This document shows, in pieces, positions 1-9,871 of a stretch of 64,000 bases of DNA. Within the stretch, counting starts at the first letter, position 1, and each line of letters starts with the position of its first letter. The position numbers were made by a program, and so were the translations under genes. This stretch comes from Parabacteroides distasonis (GTDB lineage Bacteria > Bacteroidota > Bacteroidia > Bacteroidales > Tannerellaceae), in NCBI GenBank assembly GCA_021531775.1, contig JAFBIU010000002.1, forward strand, positions 62,001 to 126,000, in the 5' to 3' direction. A model generated the notes under the pieces. The model was not told where the DNA came from. It worked only from the letters and a program-made list of their open reading frames with translations, and made no database searches.

Positions 1-1
1 T

Positions 2-841
2 GTATCGGAAATCTCAAACACGTCAGCCAATGCCAATTCACAAGCTATGCAAAAGATGCAAGAGCAAATCACCTTTGCGACAGGGGCAATCAGCGAGTCT
101 ATTGTACAAGTTAAGGAGGTAATGACAGGCATTACGAATAACTCACAACAAAAAAGTGAGCAAATGATTGCAAAAATAGCTGAAGCATCCGAAAAGATGG
201 GAATTTTCTTAACAGAAACCGTCTCATCCATTTCAAGTACTATCCAACAACAATTGAAAGGTATAACAGATGATATTAGTAATAAACAGACAGGTCTTAT
301 TTCGCTTCAAGAAGAGACAACCGAACAGACCCGAAATATATTGGTAACGTTCAATGCCAGTCTTGAACGTTTGGAACGCATAAATGTTTTTGTTTCAGAA
401 ATTATGAATTTGTTCCAACAGGCTCAAGGCCAGATTTCAGGAAGTACTGCACATCTTCAATCCATCACAAGCGATATGAAAATGGCCTCTCAGATACTCA
501 GCCATAATCAAAGTGAATACCTGCTCAAAGCTGAGGAGATGCAGCTGAAGAACAGTCAAAGCATCAATACCGTAACAGAATTGTTGAAGAACTCTGGAGA
601 ACTGTCCCAAGATTATGCTCAGCAATTCATTGTCATCCAAGAAGGTCTTGGTAGTGTCTTCCAAGAATTGCAAAGAGGTCTCTCCGAATACAGCCGTACA
701 GTTGAAGAATCGACAAAGAACTACCTGACGCAGTACAGTACTAGTTTGACAAATACAGCTGATGCACTCTCCAGCACCATTCAGCAATTGTATGAAGTGG
801 TGGAAACACTCATGGAAACTTTAAACAATAAGAAGAAATAA
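2..841 (+). CDS. zorA: Zorya defence protein ZorA, C-terminal tail (5' truncated by window)
   Basis: The reading frame is open from base 2, so the gene starts upstream of the window. What remains is about 279 residues, rich in Gln, Ser, Glu and Thr, with heptad-like spacing and no membrane segment, so it looks like a long coiled coil. ZorA proteins have a MotA-like membrane motor domain followed by a long cytoplasmic coiled-coil tail; only the tail is seen here, and the motor domain is inferred. The call rests mainly on context: two bases separate its stop from a MotB/OmpA-like gene, followed by an EH-signature protein and a SNF2 helicase, which is the zorABCD order of type I Zorya. ZorA and ZorB form an ion-driven inner-membrane complex that senses phage attack. 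Alone, this fragment could be mistaken for a chemotaxis-receptor-like or phage tape-measure coiled coil. Confidence 0.88.
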   Translation, partial: VSEISNTSANANSQAMQKMQEQITFATGAISESIVQVKEVMTGITNNSQQKSEQMIAKIAEASEKMGIFLTETVSSISSTIQQQLKGITDDISNKQTGLISLQEETTEQTRNILVTFNASLERLERINVFVSEIMNLFQQAQGQISGSTAHLQSITSDMKMASQILSHNQSEYLLKAEEMQLKNSQSINTVTELLKNSGELSQDYAQQFIVIQEGLGSVFQELQRGLSEYSRTVEESTKNYLTQYSTSLTNTADALSSTIQQLYEVVETLMETLNNKKK

Positions 842-843
842 CC

Positions 844-1563
844 ATGAGTAAGAGACAAAACATCACCTACGAAAGTAAAGAGGAGAACGCTTTTTCTCTC
901 TCTACCGGGGACCTTATGGCAGGCCTTCTGTTCATCTTCATTCTTTTGCTAATGGGGGCGATGCTGCAAGTTCAAGAAACTGCTGACCAACTGAAAGAAC
1001 GAGCAGAAGAAGATAAACGGATTGTACAACGATACGATCAGATCAAGACACAATTATATATAGACTTTAAAGAAGAATTCAAAGAGGATTTGACGGTTTG
1101 GCGTGCTACAATTGATTCAACGTTATGTATTCGATTTCAGGAGCCAGCTATGCTGTTCGACAACAATAAAGCAGAATTGAAACAGCAGTTTAAAATAATT
1201 CTCAATGACTTCTTTCCTCGTTATATCGACCTACTTAGTCGTCCTGAATACAAAGAAAGTATCGTGGAAATCCGTATTGAGGGACATACAGACAGCAACG
1301 GTGAGTATTTTCATAACATGGAGTTATCGCAAAATCGGACACGGACTGTTTTGGAATACTGTTTCGGACTGATGAGCGATGAGCAAATTAATTGGGCTAA
1401 AGCACTGATTACCGCAAATGGGTTATCATCCAGTCAACCTATCATGAAAGACGGATTAGAAATCAAGGAGTTATCGAGAAGAGTAGAATTCCGCGTAAGA
1501 ACCAATGCAGAAAAGCATTTGGAAGAAATCGCGAACAAACGAACTGAATTGAGCTATGAATGA
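844..1563 (+). CDS. zorB: Zorya defence protein ZorB (MotB/OmpA-like)
   Basis: This 239-residue protein has one membrane segment at about residues 24-42, directly after an acidic residue (Asp23 in the motif STGDLMAGLLF). That Asp is in the position of the ion-carrying Asp of MotB-type stators. A periplasmic linker follows, then a peptidoglycan-binding OmpA-like domain in the C-terminal half with the motif IEGHTDSNG and a distal LSRRVEFRVR. In Zorya, two ZorB copies plug a ZorA pentamer and anchor the complex to the cell wall. The ATG lies two bases after the zorA stop, and its last bases overlap the zorC start, so translation is probably coupled. Length and domain order match ZorB. The family call is very likely; activity is inferred. 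Confidence 0.93.
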   Translation: MSKRQNITYESKEENAFSLSTGDLMAGLLFIFILLLMGAMLQVQETADQLKERAEEDKRIVQRYDQIKTQLYIDFKEEFKEDLTVWRATIDSTLCIRFQEPAMLFDNNKAELKQQFKIILNDFFPRYIDLLSRPEYKESIVEIRIEGHTDSNGEYFHNMELSQNRTRTVLEYCFGLMSDEQINWAKALITANGLSSSQPIMKDGLEIKELSRRVEFRVRTNAEKHLEEIANKRTELSYE

Positions 1564-3409
1564 TATATATAGTCTATTGAAAATTAACAAGGGCGTTATT
1601 ACAGATTTCTCACTGCAAGCACGTCGGGTCATTGATTCCCAAACAGACAAGGTGATCAAGAAAAATATTGCTGTGCTCAAGAAAGTCGAAGAGCAAATGT
1701 CTCTCGACAAGGGCCTGGTTGCTTCACAATATTCAATAGACCAAGTAATCGCAAAAGTAATTCGATTAGCCCCTACAGGAAATATCTCAAGTGACAATTG
1801 GACTACCAGAGAATTACGCATTGTATCCTATTATCTGATGAAATTGCGTGATAACGAATCTATTTACAATTATGCCTTAGAACTGCTTGATAGAAACTGG
1901 AAGAACATATTTTTCAATGGGTTGGTCTTTTACCTAATGAATTCTTGGTACAGCATTGAACCTCATTTTCGGGAAATGACGAGCCGACTATTGACAAACA
2001 AACTTGCAGAGTATTCAGACAGCAACCGGAAATATTTACTTTGGAAAAACAAAGCAAACCTGTTTGAGAATAATGGACCTACACGCATGGCTGCCATGGT
2101 TGAAGCGAAAAGAATGAACATTGAAGAAGCACCTACACTATTAGGATACAAAAAGGGAGCCATGAAGCAACCATACTATTCGGATGTGGTTGTAAAATAC
2201 GTTGAAAATAACCACATATCGGATAGAAGAATAATCGAGCAAATCTTCATGCTACATGATCATAATCGGACCAAAAAACTGATTTTTGCCTATTTGGTTG
2301 AAGAAGAAAACAAAATCTGTGATGTACTGCGTCGCAGTCAACTATGCCGATTTGCGAATGAATGTTTGGGAGACATTACGTTAGCCCAAACATGGGCCCC
2401 TTTTCTTGGCGCTACGGAATCTGAGATAAAGAAGTTGGAGAAAGCCATGCAATTGGTCAACCTTTGGTTTGCTCAACAAATCATTGAAACTTTTTTTGAG
2501 ATGTGCGTTCAGGATAAAGCCCGAAAGAACTTTTGGTTGAACTACGTGAGCCATATAAGTGCTTTCAAGATTATAGGTTCTACTGCAACCAAACATACAT
2601 TGCAAGGGAATAGTACAATTGGCCCTATGCTCATGCCCCATTTCATCGAAACGAATTCTCTTATCCAACAAACATCTGCTTTGGTACTATTTATCAAGGA
2701 TAAGATGATCGTGGAGTTTTCTGATTTGGGTTCATTGTATGTGTACAATAACATGCATTATATGGTAAAAAGGGTGACAAACCCTGTTGAAAGAATCTCT
2801 ACCATCAACAATCTTAAGGTTACCTCCATGGGACATATCGTTGAACGTGATTGTTGGGGAAATTTCACTGTTTTCAACGAAGAAGGAAAAATGCCACATA
2901 TTGGTGACTGGCAAACCCGGCTAAGGAACTGGTTAGACGACCAATTACTTAAGTCGAAAAAAAAGAACGTTTCTCTCTCTGATCATGTTTCCGATGATAT
3001 ATACAAGATAAAACCAGTTCTAGAGGAGAATTTCAAGCCAATAAGACAATCCTATACTAACGAAGAGAACATAGAAAAGAAGTCTCAAACTAGAACTAAT
3101 ATAAGTGAATTTCCATGTGTTATACAAAGTAAAACACTAGATAACAATATTAGAGTTGTAGCCAATTCTAAGGGATTCTTTTTGACATGGGGAACAGGAA
3201 TATACAAGCTTATAGGCCAACTTAACCCTTATGAACAGCCAACCGGAAATATTTGGATAAAAAAAACACCTAAGTTGGATTGGTATGAAATTGTTCACCA
3301 TAAAGATAGTGAATCGAACAAAAGTATAGGTTTTATACGCATAGTAACAGACGGGGTAATCTATAAAGAACAATTATACGTTCCCGGGCAGAAAATATTC
3401 AAATTCTAA
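1556..3409 (+). CDS. zorC: Zorya defence protein ZorC (EH-signature domain)
   Basis: This 617-residue soluble protein starts inside the last codons of zorB (8-base overlap). The N-terminal two thirds look helical. The EH-signature region is recognisable: FWLNYVSHIS at about 326-335, then MIVEFSD with Glu387, and HIGDW with His448 followed by an amphipathic helix. Glu387 and His448 are my candidates for the two residues that name the domain. Family knowledge: in type I Zorya, ZorC binds DNA and is needed for protection together with ZorD. Residues from about 470 to 617 form an extra segment: a polar, charged linker, then a beta-rich stretch with the motif GFFLTWGTGIYKL near 555. I do not recognise it. 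The ATG choice is supported by the overlap with zorB. Confidence 0.88.
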   Translation: MNDIYSLLKINKGVITDFSLQARRVIDSQTDKVIKKNIAVLKKVEEQMSLDKGLVASQYSIDQVIAKVIRLAPTGNISSDNWTTRELRIVSYYLMKLRDNESIYNYALELLDRNWKNIFFNGLVFYLMNSWYSIEPHFREMTSRLLTNKLAEYSDSNRKYLLWKNKANLFENNGPTRMAAMVEAKRMNIEEAPTLLGYKKGAMKQPYYSDVVVKYVENNHISDRRIIEQIFMLHDHNRTKKLIFAYLVEEENKICDVLRRSQLCRFANECLGDITLAQTWAPFLGATESEIKKLEKAMQLVNLWFAQQIIETFFEMCVQDKARKNFWLNYVSHISAFKIIGSTATKHTLQGNSTIGPMLMPHFIETNSLIQQTSALVLFIKDKMIVEFSDLGSLYVYNNMHYMVKRVTNPVERISTINNLKVTSMGHIVERDCWGNFTVFNEEGKMPHIGDWQTRLRNWLDDQLLKSKKKNVSLSDHVSDDIYKIKPVLEENFKPIRQSYTNEENIEKKSQTRTNISEFPCVIQSKTLDNNIRVVANSKGFFLTWGTGIYKLIGQLNPYEQPTGNIWIKKTPKLDWYEIVHHKDSESNKSIGFIRIVTDGVIYKEQLYVPGQKIFKF

Positions 3410-3413
3410 TGAT

Positions 3414-6170
3414 ATGCTGATACAGAGTTATAATCACATAGGTATAACATTCACCGTCAACATAGACGGTCACTCCATTCATTTTCACGAATGGAGTGCA
3501 ACGGATGATTGTATTTACTATCAACCCCTTGCTGCATTAGTAGATAATGGGCAAGCTCAATTCTATAAAAGTGAGTGTACCGTACCCTACGCAAACCTTT
3601 ACTTGTTGGATGAAAATGAACAATCCATACTGGGTGTACCCAATCTATACGATAAAGCGATGAGACTGCGTGGAGAAGGAATGCTCAATTCTTCGGACTT
3701 TAGGTATCGTATCGAATTATTGCAACACATTCCAGACGGTCAGTTATTGATTCATGAACGTATAGGTAATATCGTCAAAACAAAAGAGGGAGACTATCTC
3801 TTGTCAGAAGCACAATATGAACTGATTAACCGAGTTGAAGCATTCAACTCGCTTCCTGCCGACCAAAAAACAGCTGATTACAACTTCCGGCAGTTCGCTG
3901 CTATCAAAGCCTTGGCCAAAGAAGCCAGATGCGAACTGGACAGCTATCTGGAAAACGAAAACGTCTTTGTTCCCCAAAAGATCACATTGGATATGGGCCG
4001 TGACGAAGATGGTTTTACACTTGAACCATCCATTGAGATTCCAGAAAACGACAAGTTTCAGCACACTTTCGACCGGATGCGAAAAGTTCAAAGCTCTTAT
4101 CCGATCTCACGTGAAAACGGTGAGCGAATTCGTGTGGTATTCAGCCCTGAACAGCAGGAAAACCTTTCCGTTCTCAAACAGAGTGGAAGGCACAAGACAC
4201 ATGAAGAGATGCAAGCAATCATTGAACATCCGACGGAATACTTTGATCCAGAAGTCATCAATTTGGATGAATTATATAGTGACCGCGTGATTGAAATAGG
4301 TGTATACAAACCTAAATTCTATCCATTCATCTGCCCTTACAAGTCATGCTGGATTGCAGGGGCAACCATAGAAACACCTGAAAATGGAACCACAAAATTG
4401 ACCATAGAGAGTGATGAAGAGTTGTACGCATTGCAAGAAGCCGTAGATTTTGCTAAGCAGGAAGGAAAGAAAATCGTATGCTATAAACAAACACAGATTG
4501 ACATTGATGATGCGCTATTCTTGATAGAAACAGCAGAGAAACAGTTGCGTAATCCCCAAGGACCTATCCAGACAGATGAAAACAAGATAGATGAAAGTAG
4601 AAAAATACTCATCATAAAGGACAATGCAGAAAAAACAGACTTTGCTGTCCAAAATCGAATCATTGAAAGAACAGATCGATATACACTCTTCAAAGACCCC
4701 TTCTTAGACACGAAATATACATTGAAGAGTCATCAAGAAGAGGGAGTAGCTTGGTTACAACACCTCTATCAAAATAACGTAAGCGGATGTTTGATAGCAG
4801 ATGATATGGGTTTGGGTAAAACCTTGCAGATTCTGTATTTCATTGATTGGCATTCACGCATGTATGCTGATCATAAACCCTACTTAATTGTTGCACCCGT
4901 TTCTTTATTAGAGAACTGGGAGAATGAATACAAACGTTTTTTCAGTTCACCGAGGCTTACCGTAACAAGAATGAGATCCAAAAGCGTGCCACGACAATTT
5001 GATAAAAAAGTTGTAGATGCGATGCAAAAGCTGGACATTGTCCTCACGAGTTACGAGGTACTCCGTAATTCGCAATTAAACTTTTGTGCAGTGGACTTTG
5101 ATATCATCGCTATGGACGAAGCGCAGAAGATCAAATCCCCAGGGACATTGGTAACCAACGCTGCAAAGGCATTAAAGGGAAAATTCAAAATTGCCATGAC
5201 AGGAACCCCAGTTGAAAACACATTAGTCGATTTGTGGTGCATAATGGATTTTTGTGTGCCAGGTTTACTTGGCAATGCAAAAGCGTTTGCTGCCAAATAC
5301 CAAAATCCATTGAAGAATGCGGACACAGATTTGGTCACCTTAGGCAATGAGCTTCATCATAAATTGGGAAGCTATTTTATACGGAGGTTGAAGAGTGATG
5401 CTGCCAAAGATTTGCCAGAAAAGATCGTACACAAACAACCCATAGAAATGCCAACTTCCCAATCGAGTATCTACAAACGTGTAGTGAATGCACACAAATC
5501 AGGATTACAACGTAATATGCTGGTCACGATCATGCAGATACGCGCCGTATCTGAGCATCCTTACCTTCTGAACTCATCTTTAATGGAGCACAACCTGCAA
5601 GAAATAGTTGATTCTTCAGCAAGAATGCAGGCCACGATCACTATTTTGGACCAAATCAAACAAAAGGATGAAAAAGTCATCATCTTTGCCGAACGTAAAG
5701 AAACACAGAAAATACTCTGGAACGTATGCCATAAACGTTACAGAATAGCTCCCAAAGTCATCAATGGAGACACACCTTCAACGGTTACGAGACCTAATCC
5801 GAACAACCTTTCCAGACAGGCTAGTATAGACGAATTCCAGTCTGTCGAAGGATTCAATGTGATTATCATGTCCCCTGTAGCAGCCGGTATAGGCTTGAAC
5901 GTAACTGCAGCCAACCATGTGATCCATTACGCTCGTCATTGGAACCCAGCCAAAGAGAATCAAGCTACAGACCGTGCCTATCGTATCGGTCAGACCAAAA
6001 CAGTGTTTGTCTATTATCCAATGGCTGTCAGTAAAGAATTCAAGTCGTTCGATGAAACACTAGATGAATTGCTTTCACGAAAAACGTCTTTAGCAACCTG
6101 TACCCTATTTCCTACAGAACGAGTCGAAGTCAAGCAAGATGAGATCGGTCAACTATTATTGGGGAAATAA
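3414..6170 (+). CDS. zorD: Zorya defence protein ZorD (SNF2-family helicase/nuclease)
   Basis: This 918-residue protein has about 450 N-terminal residues of unrecognised fold, then a two-lobe SNF2 ATPase: Q-like motif LKSHQEEGVAWLQ, Walker A DDMGLGKT (about residue 463), Walker B/motif II MDEAQ, motif III MTGTPVEN, and motif VI QATDRAYRIGQ. In type I Zorya, ZorD is the DNA-translocating effector that degrades or remodels phage DNA after ZorAB activation. It starts four bases after the zorC stop and is the last gene of the operon; a terminator follows at 6206-6240. A chromosomal Swi2/Snf2 protein could look the same in isolation, but the three upstream genes make ZorD clear. The length is somewhat below what I recall for the E. 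coli protein. Confidence 0.92.
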   Translation: MLIQSYNHIGITFTVNIDGHSIHFHEWSATDDCIYYQPLAALVDNGQAQFYKSECTVPYANLYLLDENEQSILGVPNLYDKAMRLRGEGMLNSSDFRYRIELLQHIPDGQLLIHERIGNIVKTKEGDYLLSEAQYELINRVEAFNSLPADQKTADYNFRQFAAIKALAKEARCELDSYLENENVFVPQKITLDMGRDEDGFTLEPSIEIPENDKFQHTFDRMRKVQSSYPISRENGERIRVVFSPEQQENLSVLKQSGRHKTHEEMQAIIEHPTEYFDPEVINLDELYSDRVIEIGVYKPKFYPFICPYKSCWIAGATIETPENGTTKLTIESDEELYALQEAVDFAKQEGKKIVCYKQTQIDIDDALFLIETAEKQLRNPQGPIQTDENKIDESRKILIIKDNAEKTDFAVQNRIIERTDRYTLFKDPFLDTKYTLKSHQEEGVAWLQHLYQNNVSGCLIADDMGLGKTLQILYFIDWHSRMYADHKPYLIVAPVSLLENWENEYKRFFSSPRLTVTRMRSKSVPRQFDKKVVDAMQKLDIVLTSYEVLRNSQLNFCAVDFDIIAMDEAQKIKSPGTLVTNAAKALKGKFKIAMTGTPVENTLVDLWCIMDFCVPGLLGNAKAFAAKYQNPLKNADTDLVTLGNELHHKLGSYFIRRLKSDAAKDLPEKIVHKQPIEMPTSQSSIYKRVVNAHKSGLQRNMLVTIMQIRAVSEHPYLLNSSLMEHNLQEIVDSSARMQATITILDQIKQKDEKVIIFAERKETQKILWNVCHKRYRIAPKVINGDTPSTVTRPNPNNLSRQASIDEFQSVEGFNVIIMSPVAAGIGLNVTAANHVIHYARHWNPAKENQATDRAYRIGQTKTVFVYYPMAVSKEFKSFDETLDELLSRKTSLATCTLFPTERVEVKQDEIGQLLLGK

Positions 6171-6205
6171 AAGGTGTACGAAAAGGAGAAATAATTTGAT
6201 AACAG

Positions 6206-6240
6206 AAAGCGGTGAGCCAGACAGACTGGTTCACCGCTTT
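6206..6240. terminator. Bidirectional terminator between zorD and the DUF5009 gene
   Basis: A 15-base-pair stem (AAAGCGGTGAGCCAG with CTGGTTCACCGCTTT, one G-T pair) closes a five-base loop. Runs of A on the left and T on the right make it work on either strand. It serves the convergent zorD and acyltransferase genes and marks the visible edge of the AT-rich Zorya segment. Confidence 0.9.
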
Positions 6241-6261
6241 TATATGCATCTCAACGCATCG

Positions 6262-7395
6262 TCACACCTTCAAGAAGATCTTCTGACGATAGAGTATGTA
6301 GAGGAAAATCCAGCAGACAGCAATATAGGAGGCTGCGGACATCAGGGGTTGTGCAGAAGCCGGGAAGAGATGCACGACACCGGAAAAGAGCCCGTTGGCC
6401 GTATATTGGAAGTCGATGAAACATTGTGCCAAGTAGATGGTGATGGAGTTCATACCGATCACACGGAAGAAGAACGTCCACTTCCGATAGTTCAACACAT
6501 CCACTACGTAGTAGAAGAGTGCAAACATGATCACGGAATAGGATCCGACTACACAAACAAAAGTACTGGTCCAAAGATTCTTGTTGATGGGGAAAACCAA
6601 ACTCCATACGAGACCTACTACCAGCAAAGCCACGCCTGCCACCAGCATGGCAACCACCTTTTTCCGATCGTTCCATGCCTCATTTTTCCACTTGATAAAC
6701 TCACCTGTGAACATACCGAACATGGCTGTCACGATAGAGGGCAGAATCGACAGAATGCCCTCCGGATCATGGATGCCTTTGTGCAGACGACCCGGCAAAC
6801 AGAGCCGATCGACATAGCCGACTAGACAGCCCTCCATGGAGAAGGGATCAGCTCCTCCCCCATCGGGAGCCGGTACGAAAGCCAACAGCAACCAGTAGCC
6901 CACCAGGATACCCGCTGCAAGACCGATACGGGTACGCATCGCACATTTCATGAACAACAGGGCTGCAAACATCCAGGCCAGACCGATACGTCCCAATACA
7001 CTGGCATAACGTTGGTTGGCAAAATCCAGGTCAAGCAGGCCATTGTAGATACAGCCCAAAAGCACCAAGGTCAAACCACGACGGATAACCTTCTTCCAAA
7101 TGTCAGCTTCCGACTTGCCTTGCATCCGCTGCTTTTCCAACGAGAAGGGGAATGAGATACCTGCAATGAAGAGGAAGAGTGGAAAGATGGTGTCGTGATG
7201 GCGCAAACCATTCCATTCCACATGTTCCATCTGTTCCGCTACAGCGTCGAAGAAAGAACAGGGCATGAGGGTAGCCAAGGCTGCAAAGAGGGCAGCACCA
7301 CCCATGATAAAGAGCATGTCGAAGCCTCGCAAGGCATCCAACGACTGGAGCCGACGCGGAGCCGGCTGTTCGGATTGAACGGATTGTTTCTTCAT
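6262..7395 (-). CDS. DUF5009 / HGSNAT-like membrane acyltransferase
   Basis: This 377-residue polytopic membrane protein has about ten hydrophobic segments. The N-terminus carries SLDALRGFDM (residues 18-27), followed by HHDTIFPLFLFIAG around 66-80. This pattern is typical of the bacterial relatives of heparan-alpha-glucosaminide N-acetyltransferase (also called NagX or DUF5009), which move acetyl groups across the inner membrane to amino sugars. The substrate here cannot be read from sequence. Its ATG is 18 bases after the stop of the DPP IV-type peptidase, so it is probably the last gene of that operon, ending at the 6206-6240 hairpin. Confidence 0.82.
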   Translation of the reverse strand: MKKQSVQSEQPAPRRLQSLDALRGFDMLFIMGGAALFAALATLMPCSFFDAVAEQMEHVEWNGLRHHDTIFPLFLFIAGISFPFSLEKQRMQGKSEADIWKKVIRRGLTLVLLGCIYNGLLDLDFANQRYASVLGRIGLAWMFAALLFMKCAMRTRIGLAAGILVGYWLLLAFVPAPDGGGADPFSMEGCLVGYVDRLCLPGRLHKGIHDPEGILSILPSIVTAMFGMFTGEFIKWKNEAWNDRKKVVAMLVAGVALLVVGLVWSLVFPINKNLWTSTFVCVVGSYSVIMFALFYYVVDVLNYRKWTFFFRVIGMNSITIYLAQCFIDFQYTANGLFSGVVHLFPASAQPLMSAASYIAVCWIFLYILYRQKIFLKV

Positions 7396-7413
7396 ACGAA
7401 ATCCTCCTGTATT

Positions 7414-9825
7414 TTATCGTTGCGGCAGATCGACGGAAGTCTCCTGCTGTCCCAACAGGTAGCGGGAGAAGTAATCAACCAAGCGCCAATAGAAATATTC
7501 ATCCATATCACCAAAATGATGGCGTTGTTGCGGCAACACCAGCATATCAAATCGCTTGTTGGCACGGATCAGTGCATCTACGACACGGGTCGTATTACCC
7601 GGATGGACGTTGTTATCAATATCGCCGTGTACCAGCAACAGATGTCCCTTCAACCGTTTGGCCAGTTCAGGATTGGACTTGATGCTATATACAAAGGTCG
7701 TATCGCCCTCTTCGGTCACTTTCTCACGTACTCCATGATGCGTTTCGCTCCACCAACGGTTGTAGATGGTGTTGTCGTGATTACCGGCACAAGAGACAGC
7801 CACTTTGAAGAAATCGGGGTATTGCAGGATGGCTGCAGTGGACATAAAACCACCACCGGAATGGCCATGAATACCAACGCGGTGAATATCAATAAAGGGA
7901 TGACGAGCGGCCAACTGCTCGATGGCTGCCTTCTGATCGGCCAAGCCATAGTCGCGCAAATTACCGTAGCCATAGTTATGGTACCATTTCGAACGACTCG
8001 GATGACCACCTCGGTTACCCACCGAAATGACAATGAAACCTGCCTGAGCCAACCGATCGGTACGTACGGTCATTTTCTTGAACGGATAGACGGTAGCTTC
8101 GACCTGCGGACCCGGATAGACATAGTCGATGATCGGATAGACCTTGGTCGAATCAAAGTCGAAGGGCTTGTACATGACACCATAGAGATCGGTCACGCCA
8201 TCGGCAGCCTTAACCTGAAAGGGTTCCGGGAACTGATAACCGGCTGCCAACAGTTGAGAGAAGTCACTCTGCTCCAATGTCATCACCTTCCGACCCATAT
8301 TATCCAACAAGTCGGTTGCCGGAATGGTATTGACCCGTGAATAGTTATCCACCACATACTGACAAGGATCGTCCATACGCACCTCATGGAAATAATCACC
8401 GGCAGACACCAATTGCAGACCGCTACCATCCAAGTTCACCCGGTAGAGGTGTTCATAATAGGGATTCTCCCCCTTTTCACGACCATTGGCCAGGAAATAG
8501 ACTACACGACGTGCCTCATCCACCTTGACGATACCATCCACATGCCACGGACCCGAGGTAATACGGTTCTTCAGTTGGCCCTGGTCATCATAGAGATAGA
8601 GATGTGCCCAGCCATCCCGTTCACTCCAGTGCACCAGTTCCTTACCCCCTTTCAAGGCGGCTAACGGACGCAATTCAATATAGGTATTGAGACGCTCCTG
8701 AATGATCGGACGAATCGAATCCTCACCGATCGTATAAGAGCAAACATCAATCCGGTGCAGGTCGCGGCTGGAACGGGTCACAAAGAAACGGTTCTCATCA
8801 CCCAACCAAACACTGGCCACCTCCTTCTGATCCCGTTGACGCTCTTCACGCGGACGGCGAGACAGGTTCAACGACTGATCTTTGAAAGCAGAGGTCGCGA
8901 TTTCGCGATACGAGTTATCGGACAGGTCGAAGAGCAACAGATGATCGATGGAAGACTCCTTCTCACCCGGCATCTGATACTTGTATGTTTCCAGGGTAGG
9001 ACGTGGCATGGCCATCGCATTGATCACCCACAACTCCTTGACTGCCCGATCGTCGGTACGGACGATAGCAAATCGACGCGAGTCGGGCGACCAAGCCAGG
9101 TAACCTGGGTGACGACGTTTGCCGTTGCAGAGTGTATCCGTATTGAGCAGGCTATAAGGCTGCCCAAAGCCATAGTCCTTCACGCCATCACGGGTCAACT
9201 GCACCTCGACAATCGTACTATCCTGTTCGTTGCGTTTGGCCTTCTGGTAGTCCGCATAACTCATGCGGTAGAGGTTCATATCTTTGGCAAAGACAACCGT
9301 CTGTTTGTCCGGAGAGACCGAAGCCCACTCCAACTGTTTGTCTAACTCATCTTTCTCGGTTTTCAGCAGTTGTTTGTTCTGGTAGTTATACGAGAAATAG
9401 AGCGTATCCTTTTTTTCTCCCTGTTTGGACTCTACCCAGAAGGTAAAGGTTTTACCATCCTCTTTCGCTTGCAAGTCGCGAATAGGCAGGTGACGGGCTG
9501 AATAGGGATCCTGAACGATTTCGGTCAACCGGGCTGCCATCCAATCACGATCGAAGAGTGGTTGCTTGCTACGAGCTACCGGATCCACCACGTACCAAGC
9601 ATCTCCATCGCTGGTCTTGTAATGGTACCAAAAGGCTTGTCCCTGCTGGAACCAATGGGGATCAACTGTGGTGGAGAATAACATCTTATCCACCTTCTCC
9701 TTCGTGAAGCGCTGTGCCAATGTGTAACCCGGCAATTCGCTACCCTCCACGATCAGCTCTTGAGCGGATAACTGCATTGATAGCCCCACCGCCAAGGCCA
9801 TTCCAAAAAATTGTTTTCCAATCAT
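7414..9825 (-). CDS. Secreted S9 family dipeptidyl peptidase (DPP IV-like)
   Basis: This 803-residue protein begins with a signal peptide ending at about LSAQ (residue 22). Residues of roughly 90-500 form the beta-propeller typical of DPP IV (repeated WSPD-like blades such as LAWSPDSRRFA). The C-terminal alpha/beta-hydrolase domain has the nucleophile motif GHSGGG (Ser about 656), an acid in GDIDNNVHP (Asp about 737) and a His in RHHFG (about 770). Such periplasmic enzymes release Xaa-Pro or Xaa-Ala dipeptides, supporting peptide use by gut Bacteroidota. It lies 46 bases after a small lipoprotein gene and 18 bases before the acyltransferase, so it is probably co-transcribed with both, though it has no evident link to inositol chemistry. 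Confidence 0.92.
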   Translation of the reverse strand: MIGKQFFGMALAVGLSMQLSAQELIVEGSELPGYTLAQRFTKEKVDKMLFSTTVDPHWFQQGQAFWYHYKTSDGDAWYVVDPVARSKQPLFDRDWMAARLTEIVQDPYSARHLPIRDLQAKEDGKTFTFWVESKQGEKKDTLYFSYNYQNKQLLKTEKDELDKQLEWASVSPDKQTVVFAKDMNLYRMSYADYQKAKRNEQDSTIVEVQLTRDGVKDYGFGQPYSLLNTDTLCNGKRRHPGYLAWSPDSRRFAIVRTDDRAVKELWVINAMAMPRPTLETYKYQMPGEKESSIDHLLLFDLSDNSYREIATSAFKDQSLNLSRRPREERQRDQKEVASVWLGDENRFFVTRSSRDLHRIDVCSYTIGEDSIRPIIQERLNTYIELRPLAALKGGKELVHWSERDGWAHLYLYDDQGQLKNRITSGPWHVDGIVKVDEARRVVYFLANGREKGENPYYEHLYRVNLDGSGLQLVSAGDYFHEVRMDDPCQYVVDNYSRVNTIPATDLLDNMGRKVMTLEQSDFSQLLAAGYQFPEPFQVKAADGVTDLYGVMYKPFDFDSTKVYPIIDYVYPGPQVEATVYPFKKMTVRTDRLAQAGFIVISVGNRGGHPSRSKWYHNYGYGNLRDYGLADQKAAIEQLAARHPFIDIHRVGIHGHSGGGFMSTAAILQYPDFFKVAVSCAGNHDNTIYNRWWSETHHGVREKVTEEGDTTFVYSIKSNPELAKRLKGHLLLVHGDIDNNVHPGNTTRVVDALIRANKRFDMLVLPQQRHHFGDMDEYFYWRLVDYFSRYLLGQQETSVDLPQR

Positions 9826-9871
9826 CGTATTTATCTGATTTATGTAGATTCAAAACTGGGATTTATATGTT

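Noticed and set aside
6170-6262. Attachment site or tRNA end at the right border of the Zorya segment
   Set aside because: Only the terminator hairpin is there; no direct repeat partner is visible within the window.
6139-6825. Plus-strand frame running from the zorD end into the DUF5009 gene
   Set aside because: It spans the bidirectional terminator and is antisense to a real gene, with His/Gln-rich content typical of shadow frames.
7195-8340. Plus-strand reading frame of 381 codons opposite the DPP IV-type peptidase
   Set aside because: It is a shadow frame: low hydrophobic order, no domain, and the minus strand has a clear signal peptide and catalytic triad.
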